Positions 20,740 through 29,989 of a DNA stretch of 64,000 nt are shown in pieces. A program made the position numbers and the translations under genes. The DNA is taken from the NCBI GenBank assembly GCA_963817435.1, contig CAWFNY010000002.1, positions 930,001 through 994,000 of the forward strand. Reading direction: 5' to 3'. The first letter of the stretch is position 1; every line of letters begins with the position of its first letter. The DNA comes from JADJOM01 sp963817435. Lineage in GTDB: Bacteria > Gemmatimonadota > Gemmatimonadetes > Gemmatimonadales > GWC2-71-9. The notes under the pieces were generated by a model, which worked only from the letters and a program-made list of their open reading frames with translations, was not told the origin of the DNA and searched no databases.

Positions 20740-23700
20740 TCAGGCAGCCGCCTGCACCCCCAGTGGTGCAGGCGTTTCGTTTTCCTCCTCCACGTCGGCG
20801 TAGCCGGTGCTCCAGCGCTCGATGACGACATACAAGGTCGGGAGTACCAGCAGCGTCAGGGCGGTGGCCGTGACCAGGCCGCCGATGACGACCGTGGCGA
20901 GCGGACGCTGCAACTCCGCGCCGGGGGAACTGGACAGCGCCATCGGCACGAAGCCGAAGCCGGCCACCAGGGCCGTCATCAGCACCGGCCGCAGCCGGCT
21001 GGCGGCGCCCTCCAGTACGGCTTCCTCCACCGGCAGGCCGTCATGCCGGAGTTCGTTGATGCAGCTCACCATGACGACGCCGTTGAGCACCGCGATGCCG
21101 AAGAGCGCGATGAACCCCACCGCGGCCGAGATACTGAGATTGAGGTGCGCGATGCCCAGGGCCGCGATCCCGCCGACCAGCGCGAACGGCACATTGGACA
21201 TGATGAGCGCCGCGTGCCGGACCGTCCGGAACGCCAGGAACAGGAGCAGGTAGATGCCAACGATCGCAAGCGGCACGAGGATCGCCAGTCGACGCATGGC
21301 CGTCTGCTGGTGCTTGTACTGCCCGCCCCACTCGTAGCGATACCCTTCAGGCGCCGGCACCTCGCTTGCCAGACGGGCGGTGGCCTCGGTGACGAACCCG
21401 CCGACATCCCGTCCGCGGATGTTGGCGCCCACGACCACCATGCGTTGCGCCCCCTCATGGGCGAACGCCTCGGGTGCCTGGACGACCTTGAGCCGGGCCA
21501 CTGCGGACAGGGCAACCCGCCCGCCGGTAGGTGTCGGCACGGGGAGATCACCCAGACCCTCCGGGACCAGGGTCCCGGCGCCCGGGACGCGAACTGCGAC
21601 GCCGATGCGCCGCGGGCCATCCACCACGGTGGTCGCCACCGACGCCCCCAGCGCGCGCTCCACCTCACGCCCGACGTCCTGCGCCCCAATGCCGTAGCGG
21701 GCCATCGCCTCCCGGTCCAGATCAACCTGCAACTGGTTGACCCGGGCCGCGGCGGTCGCTTTCACTTCCGCCGCACCCGGCACCGTGCGGAGCACCTGCT
21801 CGACCCGGCTGGCGAGCTGCGCCAGGCGTTCGGGATCGGTGCCGATGATCTTGATACCCACGTCAGTGGTGATGCCGCTCTCAGCCTCGTCCAGCCGCAT
21901 CTGGATCGGCTGGGTGAAGGCGTAGGTGATGCCGGGGATCTGGCGCAGCACGCTGTCCATGGCGGCAAGCAGCGCCTCCTTGCCGCCCTTTCGCCACTCC
22001 TCGCGCGGCTTGAGGATGACGTAGGTGTCGGATTCGTACGTCCCCATGGCTTCGGTGGCAAGGTCGGGGCGCCCGAGCTTCGACACGACGGTCCGGACCT
22101 CGGGCAGGCTCCGGAGCGCGCGCTCGAGCTGCAGCGAGAACTCCGTGCCCTGACTGAGGGCGGTGGAGGGCAGGCGCCGCGTCTGCACCAGCACACTCCC
22201 TTCGTCGAGTCGCGGCATGAACTCACGCCCGAGTCGTGTCGCCCCGAACACGGACAGGACGACCAGCACGCCGGCGGCTCCCAGTACCGCCACGCGATTG
22301 CGAAGGGTGCCCTGAAGGATCGTGCGGTACCGGTCCTTGAAGCGCTCGAAGCGATCCGAGTGGGGCTCGACCGCGTGGGCGAGCCAGGTACGGGCCGCGG
22401 CCGGCACGACGGTGAGTGCGATCAGGAGCGAGCCGAGCACCGCGACCACCACGGTGAACGCCATCGGCACGAACATCTTCCGTTCCGTGCCCTCGAGGGC
22501 GAACAGCGGCAGGTACACCGCCACGATGATGGCGATGCCGAACACCACCGGCCGGCCGACCTCCAGCGCGGCCTTGCGGATTCGCTCGGAGACGTCGTGG
22601 GGGCGCTCATCCGGCCGGCCACCGCGCCGCAGGATGTTCTCGATCATCACGACGGACCCGTCCACCAGCAGCCCGAAGTCGAGCGCACCGAGGCTCATCA
22701 GGTTCGCCGAGTAGCCGAACAATTTCATGGCGACAAAGGCCCAGAGCATCGACAGCGGGATGACCGCGGCGACGATCAGGCTGGCGGCGAAGTTCCTCAG
22801 GAATAGCCAGAGCAGGATGATGACCATCGCCCCACCCAGCAGCAGGTTCTTCTGGATCGTGTGGGTGGTCCTCGACACGAGTTCGGTCTGGTCGTAGAAC
22901 GGAACCAGCCGGACTCCGGGCGGGAGGGTGGGTACGATCTCGGCGATCCGTGCCTTGATTCTGGCGATGACGCGCTGCGCGTTCTCTCCCTTCCGCATGA
23001 TGACCATGCCACCCACGACCTCACGCTTGCCATCCCAGGTCACCGCGCCCTGCCGCGGCAGCGCGCCCTGCTCCACCGTCGCGATGTCCCGCACGAGAAT
23101 GGGGACTCCACCGCGAGTGACGAGAGGCACCCGCTCAATGTCCGCGGCACCGGTCAGGCGACCCCGGCCATAGACGATGAAGCGTTCGCCCTGGTGCTCG
23201 GTGTAGGCGCCGCCGAAATTGCCGTTGTTGGCCCGGAGTGCATCCTCGACCTGGGAGAGCGTGAGGCCCGCTGCCGCCAGGCGGCGCGGGTCGACGACGA
23301 CGTTGAACTGCTCCGTCTGCCCTCCCCACGAGTTGACCTCGGCCACGCCCTCGAGAGTCCGGAGCATGGGCGCGAGGGTGAAGTCCTGCAGCGTCTTCAG
23401 TTGCCCCGTCGACCATTCCGCCGACGACGAGGTCAGGACGTACTGATACACCTCCCCCATGGCGGTGGACACCGGCCCGAGCACCGGTGTGACCCCGGGG
23501 GGAAGCGAACCGGCGAGATCGCCCAGCCGCTGGGACACGAGCTGACGCGCGAAGTAGCCATCGACGCGGTCCTTGAACACGATCTGGGTGATCGCCAGAC
23601 CGAACTTGGTGGTCGAGCGCACGGCTTCGGCGCCGGGCAGGCCGAGCAGGGCGCGCTCGATCGGGAAGGTGACGAGTTGCTCCGTCTCCTGCGGCGCCAT

Positions 23701-23871
23701 TCCCGGCGCTTCGGCGATCACGCTGACCGAGTTCGCCGTGATGTCCGGGAAGGCCTCGAATGGGATAGTCGCGAGCGCCCAGATGCCGATCCCTAACAGC
23801 GTCGCGACACCCCCGGCGATGAAGAGCCGCTGCCTGAGCGCGGCCCGGATGAGAGCGGCCAGCATGATCAC
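20740..23871 (-). CDS. czcA: Heavy-metal efflux RND transporter, CzcA type
   Basis: This 1043-residue inner-membrane pump is driven by protons. Transmembrane helix 4 carries DFGLLVDGSVVMIEN (about residues 397-411). This fits the DFGx3DGx4EN pattern of divalent-cation pumps (Zn, Co, Cd, Ni) and not the Cu/Ag pattern. MGTYESDTYVILKP and QPIQMRLDEAESG are also CzcA-like, and the CusA methionine positions are not conserved. The GTG start at 23871 overlaps the adaptor stop as GTGA and has GGAGGG upstream. It is the last gene of a channel-adaptor-pump operon divergent from a two-component system. Confidence 0.93.
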   Translation of the reverse strand: MIMLAALIRAALRQRLFIAGGVATLLGIGIWALATIPFEAFPDITANSVSVIAEAPGMAPQETEQLVTFPIERALLGLPGAEAVRSTTKFGLAITQIVFKDRVDGYFARQLVSQRLGDLAGSLPPGVTPVLGPVSTAMGEVYQYVLTSSSAEWSTGQLKTLQDFTLAPMLRTLEGVAEVNSWGGQTEQFNVVVDPRRLAAAGLTLSQVEDALRANNGNFGGAYTEHQGERFIVYGRGRLTGAADIERVPLVTRGGVPILVRDIATVEQGALPRQGAVTWDGKREVVGGMVIMRKGENAQRVIARIKARIAEIVPTLPPGVRLVPFYDQTELVSRTTHTIQKNLLLGGAMVIILLWLFLRNFAASLIVAAVIPLSMLWAFVAMKLFGYSANLMSLGALDFGLLVDGSVVMIENILRRGGRPDERPHDVSERIRKAALEVGRPVVFGIAIIVAVYLPLFALEGTERKMFVPMAFTVVVAVLGSLLIALTVVPAAARTWLAHAVEPHSDRFERFKDRYRTILQGTLRNRVAVLGAAGVLVVLSVFGATRLGREFMPRLDEGSVLVQTRRLPSTALSQGTEFSLQLERALRSLPEVRTVVSKLGRPDLATEAMGTYESDTYVILKPREEWRKGGKEALLAAMDSVLRQIPGITYAFTQPIQMRLDEAESGITTDVGIKIIGTDPERLAQLASRVEQVLRTVPGAAEVKATAAARVNQLQVDLDREAMARYGIGAQDVGREVERALGASVATTVVDGPRRIGVAVRVPGAGTLVPEGLGDLPVPTPTGGRVALSAVARLKVVQAPEAFAHEGAQRMVVVGANIRGRDVGGFVTEATARLASEVPAPEGYRYEWGGQYKHQQTAMRRLAILVPLAIVGIYLLLFLAFRTVRHAALIMSNVPFALVGGIAALGIAHLNLSISAAVGFIALFGIAVLNGVVMVSCINELRHDGLPVEEAVLEGAASRLRPVLMTALVAGFGFVPMALSSSPGAELQRPLATVVIGGLVTATALTLLVLPTLYVVIERWSTGYADVEEENETPAPLGVQAAA

Positions 23872-24983
23872 TTCCCTCCCGTCGACGAAGTCTCGAGCTG
23901 GGACTTGAGGGCGTATGCACCGCGCACCACAACCAGGACGCCGGGCGGAATCCCCTCGACCGCCTGCCGTCCATCGGGAAGCGCGAAGGTCTTCACGCTC
24001 CGGACGTGATAGGTGCCGGGCTGGTCTTCCACGAAGACGATCTCACCGTCGGCGGTGCGCTGCACCGCGTCCTGGGGCAGCACCACGCGCTCCTGCCGGT
24101 CCGCCACCGGGACGAGCAGCGACGCGAACATTCCCGGCCGAAGTCCGGCGGGCACCTGACTGAGCTCCACCCGGATCTCAACCGCACGCCGCAGCGAGTC
24201 CACGATGCCGCCGAGCCGCACCACGCGTCCGCTCACATCCGCCCCCGGCAGCGCGTCGAAGCCGGCCATGATCGGCGTGCCCGCGGCGATCCCGACCGCG
24301 GCGTTCTCCGGGATGAAACCGGTCACCCACAGACGGCTGGCATCCCCGAGTGTGATGAGCGGAACGCCCACGACGACAGCCTCCCCTTCACGAACCTTCA
24401 CCTCGAAGACCGTGCCGGCGCGCGGGGCGCGAACCACTACATCACCGGCAGGTGAGGGATTGAGATGCGCCACCACCTCCTGGCTGCGGGTCAGCTCGGC
24501 TCGGGCTTCCACCAGCTGAGCGCTGCGTCGCTCAACCTCCTCCCTGCTGACCGCCTCCGCCGCGAAGAGGCGGGCGGAACGCTGGTAGGCGGCTTCCGCG
24601 ACACCGACCTGGGCTCCTGCGGTGGCGAGGTCGCGCTGCGCGGTGGCCACCTCGTGCGAATGAATGTGGATCAGTGGATCGCCCGCCTTCACGCGGTCCC
24701 CGGGCAGGACTTCGACCTTCTCCACCCGGCCCTCCACAATCGAGCCCAGGTGGGCCGTCAGGGGGTCGGGAGTGACCACCGTGCCAGCCACGCGCAGGGG
24801 AAGGCGAACCGACTCGGCCCGCGTCGTGTCCACGACGATCCCTGCGGAGCGCCGCTGCGCCTCCGTGAGGACCACGGTGCCGGGTGGAAGCGCAGCGGCG
24901 GCAGGCGCAGGCCCCTCACCGCCGCAGGCGGCGGACAGCGCCAGCGCGACGACGGGGGCACCAATACGAAGCAGATGGTTCAC
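23868..24983 (-). CDS. czcB: RND efflux periplasmic adaptor, CzcB/CusB type
   Basis: This 371-residue membrane-fusion protein has an N-terminal signal with a plausible lipoprotein cysteine (ALALSAACGGEG). It shows barrel and lipoyl-like halves (GSIVEGRVEKVEVLPGDRVKAGDPLIHI and VVRAPRAGTVFEVKVREGEAV) around a coiled-coil hairpin. It bridges CzcA and the TolC-like channel. I chose GTG 24983 because AGGAGG (24994-24989 on the minus strand) precedes it; this start overlaps the upstream stop as GTGA. No His-rich metal-binding N-terminus is present. Confidence 0.92.
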   Translation of the reverse strand: MNHLLRIGAPVVALALSAACGGEGPAPAAAALPPGTVVLTEAQRRSAGIVVDTTRAESVRLPLRVAGTVVTPDPLTAHLGSIVEGRVEKVEVLPGDRVKAGDPLIHIHSHEVATAQRDLATAGAQVGVAEAAYQRSARLFAAEAVSREEVERRSAQLVEARAELTRSQEVVAHLNPSPAGDVVVRAPRAGTVFEVKVREGEAVVVGVPLITLGDASRLWVTGFIPENAAVGIAAGTPIMAGFDALPGADVSGRVVRLGGIVDSLRRAVEIRVELSQVPAGLRPGMFASLLVPVADRQERVVLPQDAVQRTADGEIVFVEDQPGTYHVRSVKTFALPDGRQAVEGIPPGVLVVVRGAYALKSQLETSSTGGK

Positions 24984-26221
24984 GAGGACCTCCTGAAATC
25001 GGTATCGCACAGAATGGAAGGATCGATGGGCGCGCCGGCGACGCGAGCCAGCCGGATGCGCACAAGACGACGTGAAGCACGCCAGGTCTCGTACTCGTCC
25101 AGCGCGGCGAGCCGCGCCCGGCGGACATCCAGCAGTTCGGCCAGGGTTCCCTCGCCGGCGTCATACCGCTCCTGCGCCGCGTGCAGCGCCCGATCGAGAT
25201 CCGCCTGCCAGACGGCGTCGAATCGCTCGCCCGCCGATTCGAGATCCAGCAGCGCCGCCCGGGCCGCGAGTTCCTCCGACTTGATGCGCGAGGCGAGATC
25301 GGCCCGTTCCGCCTCGACGGCAGCCAGCTCCGCGCGCGCGGCACGGACGCCAGCTCCCCCAGATGTGAAGACGGGGAGGTCGATGCTGAATCCCAGGAGC
25401 AGTCCGCTGAAACCCGCCGAACGCCGCAGGCCGATCTGCGGAATGAGATCCGGCATGGCGCGAGCGCGCGCCACGTCCGCCTGGGCCCGAGCCGCCGCCA
25501 ACTGGCCGTCGGCGATGCCTATCTCGGGAACGGCCCCAACCGCAGCGGGGATGTTCTGGCAGCTCTCATCATCCAGCATCAGCAGCGTATCGGGGCCGAG
25601 GGCAATCAGTCGGCGCAATTCCGCGAGACTGGCCGCGCTCTCGGCCGACCGACGAGCGGCCCTCGCGTAGGCCAGGGTCGCTTCGAGACGCGCGCGGGCG
25701 GCCTCTCCTCCTGCGGAGCGTCCGCTCTCGGCGCGCAGGGTCATCTCCCGGGCGAAGCGTTCCAGCGCCTGACTCTCCTCGCGCGCGGACGCGGCGAAGA
25801 CGCGGTCGCGCGTTGCCACCGCGATCGCGGCAAGTGTCACCGAGCGCACCTCCCGATCCGCGAGGTCCCGCTGGCTTACGGCGACCAGCGAGCCGGCCTC
25901 CGCCTGACGGATCATGGCCCCGTGGTCCCCTCCCAGTGGCAGCCAGCCGGAAAGGGTCGCCTGCCCCTCGGTTCCGGCCAGACCGTTCCGGCCGGTAATG
26001 GCATACTGGGCGCCGAGATTCTCGGCGGTCACGTTCAAGGTGGGATTGCGCCAGCCGCGGGCGGCGCGGGCGCCTTCCATCGCCCCACGACGGCGGGCAT
26101 CGGCGGCCGCCAGCGTCAGGGAGTGATCCACCGCACGGCCAAGGGCTTCGGCGGCCCGCAACCGCAGTGTGTCGGTCGTCGGGGTCGCTAAGGTCAGGGA
26201 TAACATGAGCTTGAACAGCAT
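24980..26221 (-). CDS. TolC-family outer-membrane efflux channel (CzcC-like)
   Basis: This protein of about 413 residues has the repeated long helical hairpins of TolC/CusC proteins. It is Ala/Arg/Glu-rich, with RNPTLNVTAENLGAQ in the first strand region and LPVFTSGGAGVRAARAELAAVEAER in the second. The N-terminus is short and hydrophobic (MLFKLMLSLTLATP). I chose ATG 26221 over a TTG at 26251, neither having a strong ribosome site. It is first in the CzcCBA-type operon and is coupled to the adaptor through GTGA. Confidence 0.85.
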   Translation of the reverse strand: MLFKLMLSLTLATPTTDTLRLRAAEALGRAVDHSLTLAAADARRRGAMEGARAARGWRNPTLNVTAENLGAQYAITGRNGLAGTEGQATLSGWLPLGGDHGAMIRQAEAGSLVAVSQRDLADREVRSVTLAAIAVATRDRVFAASAREESQALERFAREMTLRAESGRSAGGEAARARLEATLAYARAARRSAESAASLAELRRLIALGPDTLLMLDDESCQNIPAAVGAVPEIGIADGQLAAARAQADVARARAMPDLIPQIGLRRSAGFSGLLLGFSIDLPVFTSGGAGVRAARAELAAVEAERADLASRIKSEELAARAALLDLESAGERFDAVWQADLDRALHAAQERYDAGEGTLAELLDVRRARLAALDEYETWRASRRLVRIRLARVAGAPIDPSILCDTDFRRSS

Positions 26222-26254
26222 ATCAGACCGTTGTCTGTTGGATGCGGGCAACGT

Positions 26255-26352
26255 AAGGTGGTGAGATGAACCGGCAGTGAATGGGGTGGCGAGACGCTTT
26301 AATCATGAATTCATCCCCCTGTCCTAGGTTGCTCTCCAGAAGTCACCACCTT
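26255..26352. promoter_or_regulatory. Divergent control region with a spaced inverted repeat
   Basis: AAGGTGGTGA (26255-26264) is repeated as its exact complement TCACCACCTT (26343-26352), one copy near each divergent start codon. Between them lies the palindrome ATGAATTCAT (26305-26314). The arms sit at matching places in the two leaders, so one regulator could control efflux and sensor genes together. The response regulator at 26886 is the obvious candidate. This is inferred from symmetry only. Confidence 0.4.
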
Positions 26353-26365
26353 TTCGGGAGCCCGT

Positions 26366-26905
26366 ATGGACGCCGCGCACCTTCATCTGATGATCAATCA
26401 CCTGCCGATCCTGGGCACACCCCTGGTGGCAGGTCTGCTGCTGTGGGGCATGATCCGGAAATCACGCGACGTGCTCCGGGCCGCGCTTGGCGCCGCGATC
26501 ATCGTCGCCGCGCTGAGCTACCCGGTCTTCCTCACGGGGGAACCGGCGGAGGAGAAGGTGGAGGACTCCGCATGGCTGCAGGAGCGGCTGGTACACGACC
26601 ATGAAGAGCGAGCCGAAGCGGGCCTGATCGCGATCCTGCTGACGGGGGCGATCGGCGCGGTGGTGCTGTGGCAGAGCCGGGGCGGACGCGGTGTGCCGAC
26701 GGCCACCGCGGGTCTCACGCTCGCGGGGCTCCTGGTGAGTTCCGGTCTCTTTGCCTGGAGCGCGCTCGCCGGCGGCCTGATCCGGCACGACGAACTCCGC
26801 ACGGACACTTCAAGAATCATGATTCCGGCCGAAGCCACAGCGCCGGTGGACAGCATGGCACCTGCCGGACGGGAGAGGAAATCCGATGGCGACCGCGACG
26901 ACTGA
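26366..26905 (+). CDS. Small membrane protein upstream of a two-component system
   Basis: This 179-residue protein has four predicted membrane helices: about 15-30, 36-57, 84-101 and 109-128. It starts MDAAHLHLMINHLPILG, a His-rich HxHxxxNHxP segment. The loop between helices 2 and 3 has EPAEEKVED and HDHEER, rich in acids and histidines. The C-terminal tail is soluble. I recognise the HLHLxxNHxPIxG start from unnamed membrane proteins but cannot assign a family; metal or heme binding by the histidines is possible. GGGAG precedes the ATG. It overlaps the response-regulator start by 20 bp, so the three genes form an operon. Confidence 0.75.
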   Translation: MDAAHLHLMINHLPILGTPLVAGLLLWGMIRKSRDVLRAALGAAIIVAALSYPVFLTGEPAEEKVEDSAWLQERLVHDHEERAEAGLIAILLTGAIGAVVLWQSRGGRGVPTATAGLTLAGLLVSSGLFAWSALAGGLIRHDELRTDTSRIMIPAEATAPVDSMAPAGRERKSDGDRDD

Positions 26906-27608
26906 AGGGACGGAGACCTTGCGCGTACTACTGGTTGAAGACGAAGCGAGACTCGCGGACAGCATCGCCCGCGGACTTCGTCAGGCCTCGCACGCCGTCG
27001 ACGTGGCGGACCGGCTGTCCACGGCCCGCGCGAAGCTGGAGATGGATCGGTACGATGCGGTGATTCTCGACGTGAACCTTCCGGACGGTTCCGGGTTCGG
27101 GCTGGCGGCGGAGCTTCGCAAGCGGGCCGTGCCGGTGCCGATCCTGATGCTCACGGCGCGGGACTCGGTCGAGGACCGCGTGGCGGGTCTCGACAGCGGG
27201 GCGGACGACTACCTCGTCAAGCCGTTCTCGTTCGATGAACTGCTCGCCCGGCTCAGGGCACTCCATCGGCGGCAGCCCGAGAGCCGGCCGACGCTGGTCG
27301 AGGTCGCCGACCTCGCCCTCGACCCGGCGAGCCGCACGGTAAGCCGGAGCGGAACGCCCATCGAGGTGACCACGACGGAGTATTCGCTGCTGGAGTATCT
27401 TGCACGGCATGTGGGCCAGGTGTGCAGCCGGGCGGCGATCAGCGCCGCCGTCTGGGACGAGAACTACGACCCCTTTTCCAATATCATCGACGTGTACGTT
27501 TCCCGACTTCGCCGCAAGATCGATCCGCCGGGCATGACAGCCCTGATCCACACGGTTCGTGGCGCGGGGTACACGATGGATCCCGCGCGGGGCGCCCGCC
27601 ACGGGTGA
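26886..27608 (+). CDS. OmpR-family response regulator (metal-response type)
   Basis: The 240-residue protein has a receiver with VEDEARLADSI and the phospho-acceptor Asp in ILDVNLPDGSG, then LTARDSVEDRVAGLDSGADDYLVKPF. The winged helix has VEVTTTEYSLLEYLA and HTVRGAGYTMDP. The architecture is that of CusR/CzcR-like regulators. The ATG at 26886 has GAGAGG upstream. It ends in a GTGA overlap with the kinase gene. The divergent efflux operon is its likely target. Confidence 0.93.
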   Translation: MATATTEGTETLRVLLVEDEARLADSIARGLRQASHAVDVADRLSTARAKLEMDRYDAVILDVNLPDGSGFGLAAELRKRAVPVPILMLTARDSVEDRVAGLDSGADDYLVKPFSFDELLARLRALHRRQPESRPTLVEVADLALDPASRTVSRSGTPIEVTTTEYSLLEYLARHVGQVCSRAAISAAVWDENYDPFSNIIDVYVSRLRRKIDPPGMTALIHTVRGAGYTMDPARGARHG

Positions 27609-29011
27609 ACTCCCTCGGCCTCCGGGTCCGGCTGTCGCTGGTCTTTGCCGCGGGCTTCGCGGTCCTCATGGGACTCGGAGCCCTCGGCATTTATCTCTAC
27701 CTCGCCCGCGGGTACCGGCGGGATTTCGACCACAGCCTGAGGGACGCCGGACGGGGCGCGCAGTCCATCTTCCGGCTCGACCGGCCCGAGTTCGGCTCGA
27801 CCACGGCAGCCGTGAGCCACATCGTGAGCGAGCTGGTATACGGGGACCGCACCGTGGTCGCGTTCGACAGTACCGGGCAGCTCATCACCGTCAGCCGGCA
27901 GTTTCCCGACGAGCCCTATTTCAACGACGTGCCGCCAAGCGGACCGCTGGGTAGTCCGGTCACCCTGCGACTGCGCGATGGCGAGGCGAGGATCATCCGG
28001 GTGCCGCTGGACGACAGGGTCGAACTCGCGGTCGCGATGAGCACGCTGCCGCTGGAGCGGCGGCTGATCCGGATCACGCGGAGCCTCGCCACGATCCTGC
28101 CACTCATCCTGGTGCTGGGGGCGGTGATCGGCGCCTCGGCCGCGCGACTGGTGCTGCGGCCGATCATCCGGGTGGCTGAGTCCGCCGAGCGGATCGGCAA
28201 TGAGGTCGCCACGGGCGCCGTGCGCTTCGACCGCCTCCCCCGACACGCCGCCGGCGACGAGATCACGACCCTCACCGACGCCTTCAACATGCTGGTCGAC
28301 CGGCTTTCGACCGCGCTCGAGTGGGAGCGGGGCGTCGCACAGCGGCAGCGCCAGTTCCTCGCCGACGCCGCGCATGAGCTGCGCACGCCGGTAGCCATCC
28401 TGCGCAGCGAAGCGGAGGTCACGCTGCGGGGCGAGGGGGACGTGAAGCTGTACCAGCAGGCGATGGAGCGGATCGCGTCGGAAGCGAACGAACTGGGCCT
28501 GCTGGTGGGTGACCTGCTGCTCATCGCGCGGGGCGACGCGAACGCCATCCAGCCGTCCCGGCAGCGGATCTATCTGGATGACGTGGTGAACCAGGCCCTG
28601 TCCCGCGCGCGGGCACACCCCGCGGCGGCGGGTCACGAACTGCGGCGCGGAGAGTTCGAGGCCGCCCCGGTGGATGGCGACCCCGCACTGCTTGAGCGCG
28701 CGCTCCTGGTGCTGCTCCACAACGCCATGATTCACGCGCCGGGATCGGCCATCGAAGTCAGCACCGGCACGACGACCGGCGGTGACGGCAGATGGTCCTG
28801 GGTGACGGTGCGCGATTTCGGCCCGGGAATCCCGGCGGATCAGCGCGAACGCGTCTTCGAGCGGTTCGCGCGGCTCAACATCGGCACGCCCGGATCGGGG
28901 CTGGGGCTCGCCATCGCGCGCTCGATCGTCGAAGCCCACGGCGGCCGCCTGACACTGGATGACGTGACTCCGGGCGCATCATTTACCGCCCGCCTCCCTG
29001 CGCCCGCCTAG
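27605..29011 (+). CDS. Sensor histidine kinase
   Basis: This 468-residue membrane kinase has a first helix (about 10-30), a periplasmic domain of about 125 residues, a second helix (about 155-180) and HAMP. HisKA has His257 in FLADAAHELRTPVAIL, followed by HATPase with VRDFGPGIPADQ and GSGLGLAIARSIVEAHGG. It is the partner of the response regulator just upstream, overlapping it at GTGA (GTG start 27605). The layout fits CusS/CzcS-type sensors, but the periplasmic domain shows no clear Met or His cluster. The signal is therefore unknown. Confidence 0.93.
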   Translation: MNSLGLRVRLSLVFAAGFAVLMGLGALGIYLYLARGYRRDFDHSLRDAGRGAQSIFRLDRPEFGSTTAAVSHIVSELVYGDRTVVAFDSTGQLITVSRQFPDEPYFNDVPPSGPLGSPVTLRLRDGEARIIRVPLDDRVELAVAMSTLPLERRLIRITRSLATILPLILVLGAVIGASAARLVLRPIIRVAESAERIGNEVATGAVRFDRLPRHAAGDEITTLTDAFNMLVDRLSTALEWERGVAQRQRQFLADAAHELRTPVAILRSEAEVTLRGEGDVKLYQQAMERIASEANELGLLVGDLLLIARGDANAIQPSRQRIYLDDVVNQALSRARAHPAAAGHELRRGEFEAAPVDGDPALLERALLVLLHNAMIHAPGSAIEVSTGTTTGGDGRWSWVTVRDFGPGIPADQRERVFERFARLNIGTPGSGLGLAIARSIVEAHGGRLTLDDVTPGASFTARLPAPA

Positions 29012-29748
29012 CTCCCCAGCCCGCCGCCGCCACCGCCGATCCGGATCCGCAGGAGACGTGTCGCGGCCCGGACCATCGGGTCGGCCTCGTTGCGCGGCTG
29101 CTGCAGACAGGGAAGGAGCGAGGCCCCTGCGCGGTCCAGCGCCCCGAAGGCGGCCGCGCGCACCGGCGGGCTGGGATCCGCGAGGCGCAGGACGAGGAGC
29201 GGACAGACCGGCTCCAGGTCCGCGTCGATCTGCTTCAGCGCCAGCGCGGCCTCGACCCGGGTCCCGTCGTCCCCATAGCGGAGATCGTGGGCGAGGGTCA
29301 GCAGTCGGGGCGCGTGCTCCGGGGCGATCCGGGTCAGGCTCCAGTCGGCCATGTTCGCCACGGCTGAATCGGGACCACCCATGAGGGGGATGAGGTCCGC
29401 GATCGCCGGCTCGCCGGCAGGGCCGATGGAGCCCAGCGCGTAGGCACCGAGTCGCTGGCTCCTGGAATCAAACCTGCGGAGGAGGAGACGCACCGCCGGC
29501 AGGGCGGCGGGACCGGCGTGGGCCAGCAGTTCCGACGCATGAACGGCCACCGTGCTGTCGCCGCCGATGACCGCCCGGGCCACGTGGAACCAAACCTTGG
29601 CGTCCCCCTTCGAGTTCCGCACCAGCGAATCCAGATTGCCGAAGGAGGCGGGAGCCGGCTTCGGGTGGCGGCCGCATGCCGCCGCGACCAGCCCGAGCAG
29701 ACCGCACGCAAGCACGATGCGCGATATCCGCGCGCCGGACCATTTCAC
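29008..29748 (-). CDS. HEAT-repeat lipoprotein
   Basis: This exported protein has 246 residues. GTG 29748 with GGGAG upstream gives a signal peptide ending in LVAAAC, a probable lipidation cysteine. About five HEAT-like helical repeats follow (GPAALPAVRLLLRRF, RLGAYALGSIGPAGEPAIADL, RVEAALALKQI, PVRAAAFGALDRAG), and the chain ends in a glycine run. HEAT solenoids bind other proteins. The gene converges on the kinase gene and the two stops share the palindrome CTAG (29008-29011). Function is not known. Confidence 0.8.
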   Translation of the reverse strand: MKWSGARISRIVLACGLLGLVAAACGRHPKPAPASFGNLDSLVRNSKGDAKVWFHVARAVIGGDSTVAVHASELLAHAGPAALPAVRLLLRRFDSRSQRLGAYALGSIGPAGEPAIADLIPLMGGPDSAVANMADWSLTRIAPEHAPRLLTLAHDLRYGDDGTRVEAALALKQIDADLEPVCPLLVLRLADPSPPVRAAAFGALDRAGASLLPCLQQPRNEADPMVRAATRLLRIRIGGGGGGLGS

Positions 29749-29989
29749 AGTGATTTCTCCCGCAGACTGCGCGGCCAGTTGACCGTCCTCGGGACTCGGC
29801 GAGCCTTGGTCATGCGTCCGCCCCGGCGTGCCACGACGAGGACCCGATACATAGAGCTGGCCAGCGCGATCGGTCCCCCGAATCCGGGGGCACCAGGGCG
29901 GAGAAGGTGGCGGGAGGAGGGTGGGCGCGAGGGTGGCGGCATCGCCCTCAAATTTACCGGGCAGAGGCAAGACCGCCACTCGCTCCGGA

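Noticed and set aside
20623..22806. Long open frame of 727 codons opposite the CzcA-type gene
   Set aside because: Antisense shadow of a clear RND gene; His/Arg/Gly/Asp-rich composition typical of reversed GC-rich coding sequence.
20740..23871. CusA-type copper/silver pump
   Set aside because: The helix-4 motif is DFGLLVDG and the CusA methionine positions are not kept, so a divalent-cation CzcA type fits better.
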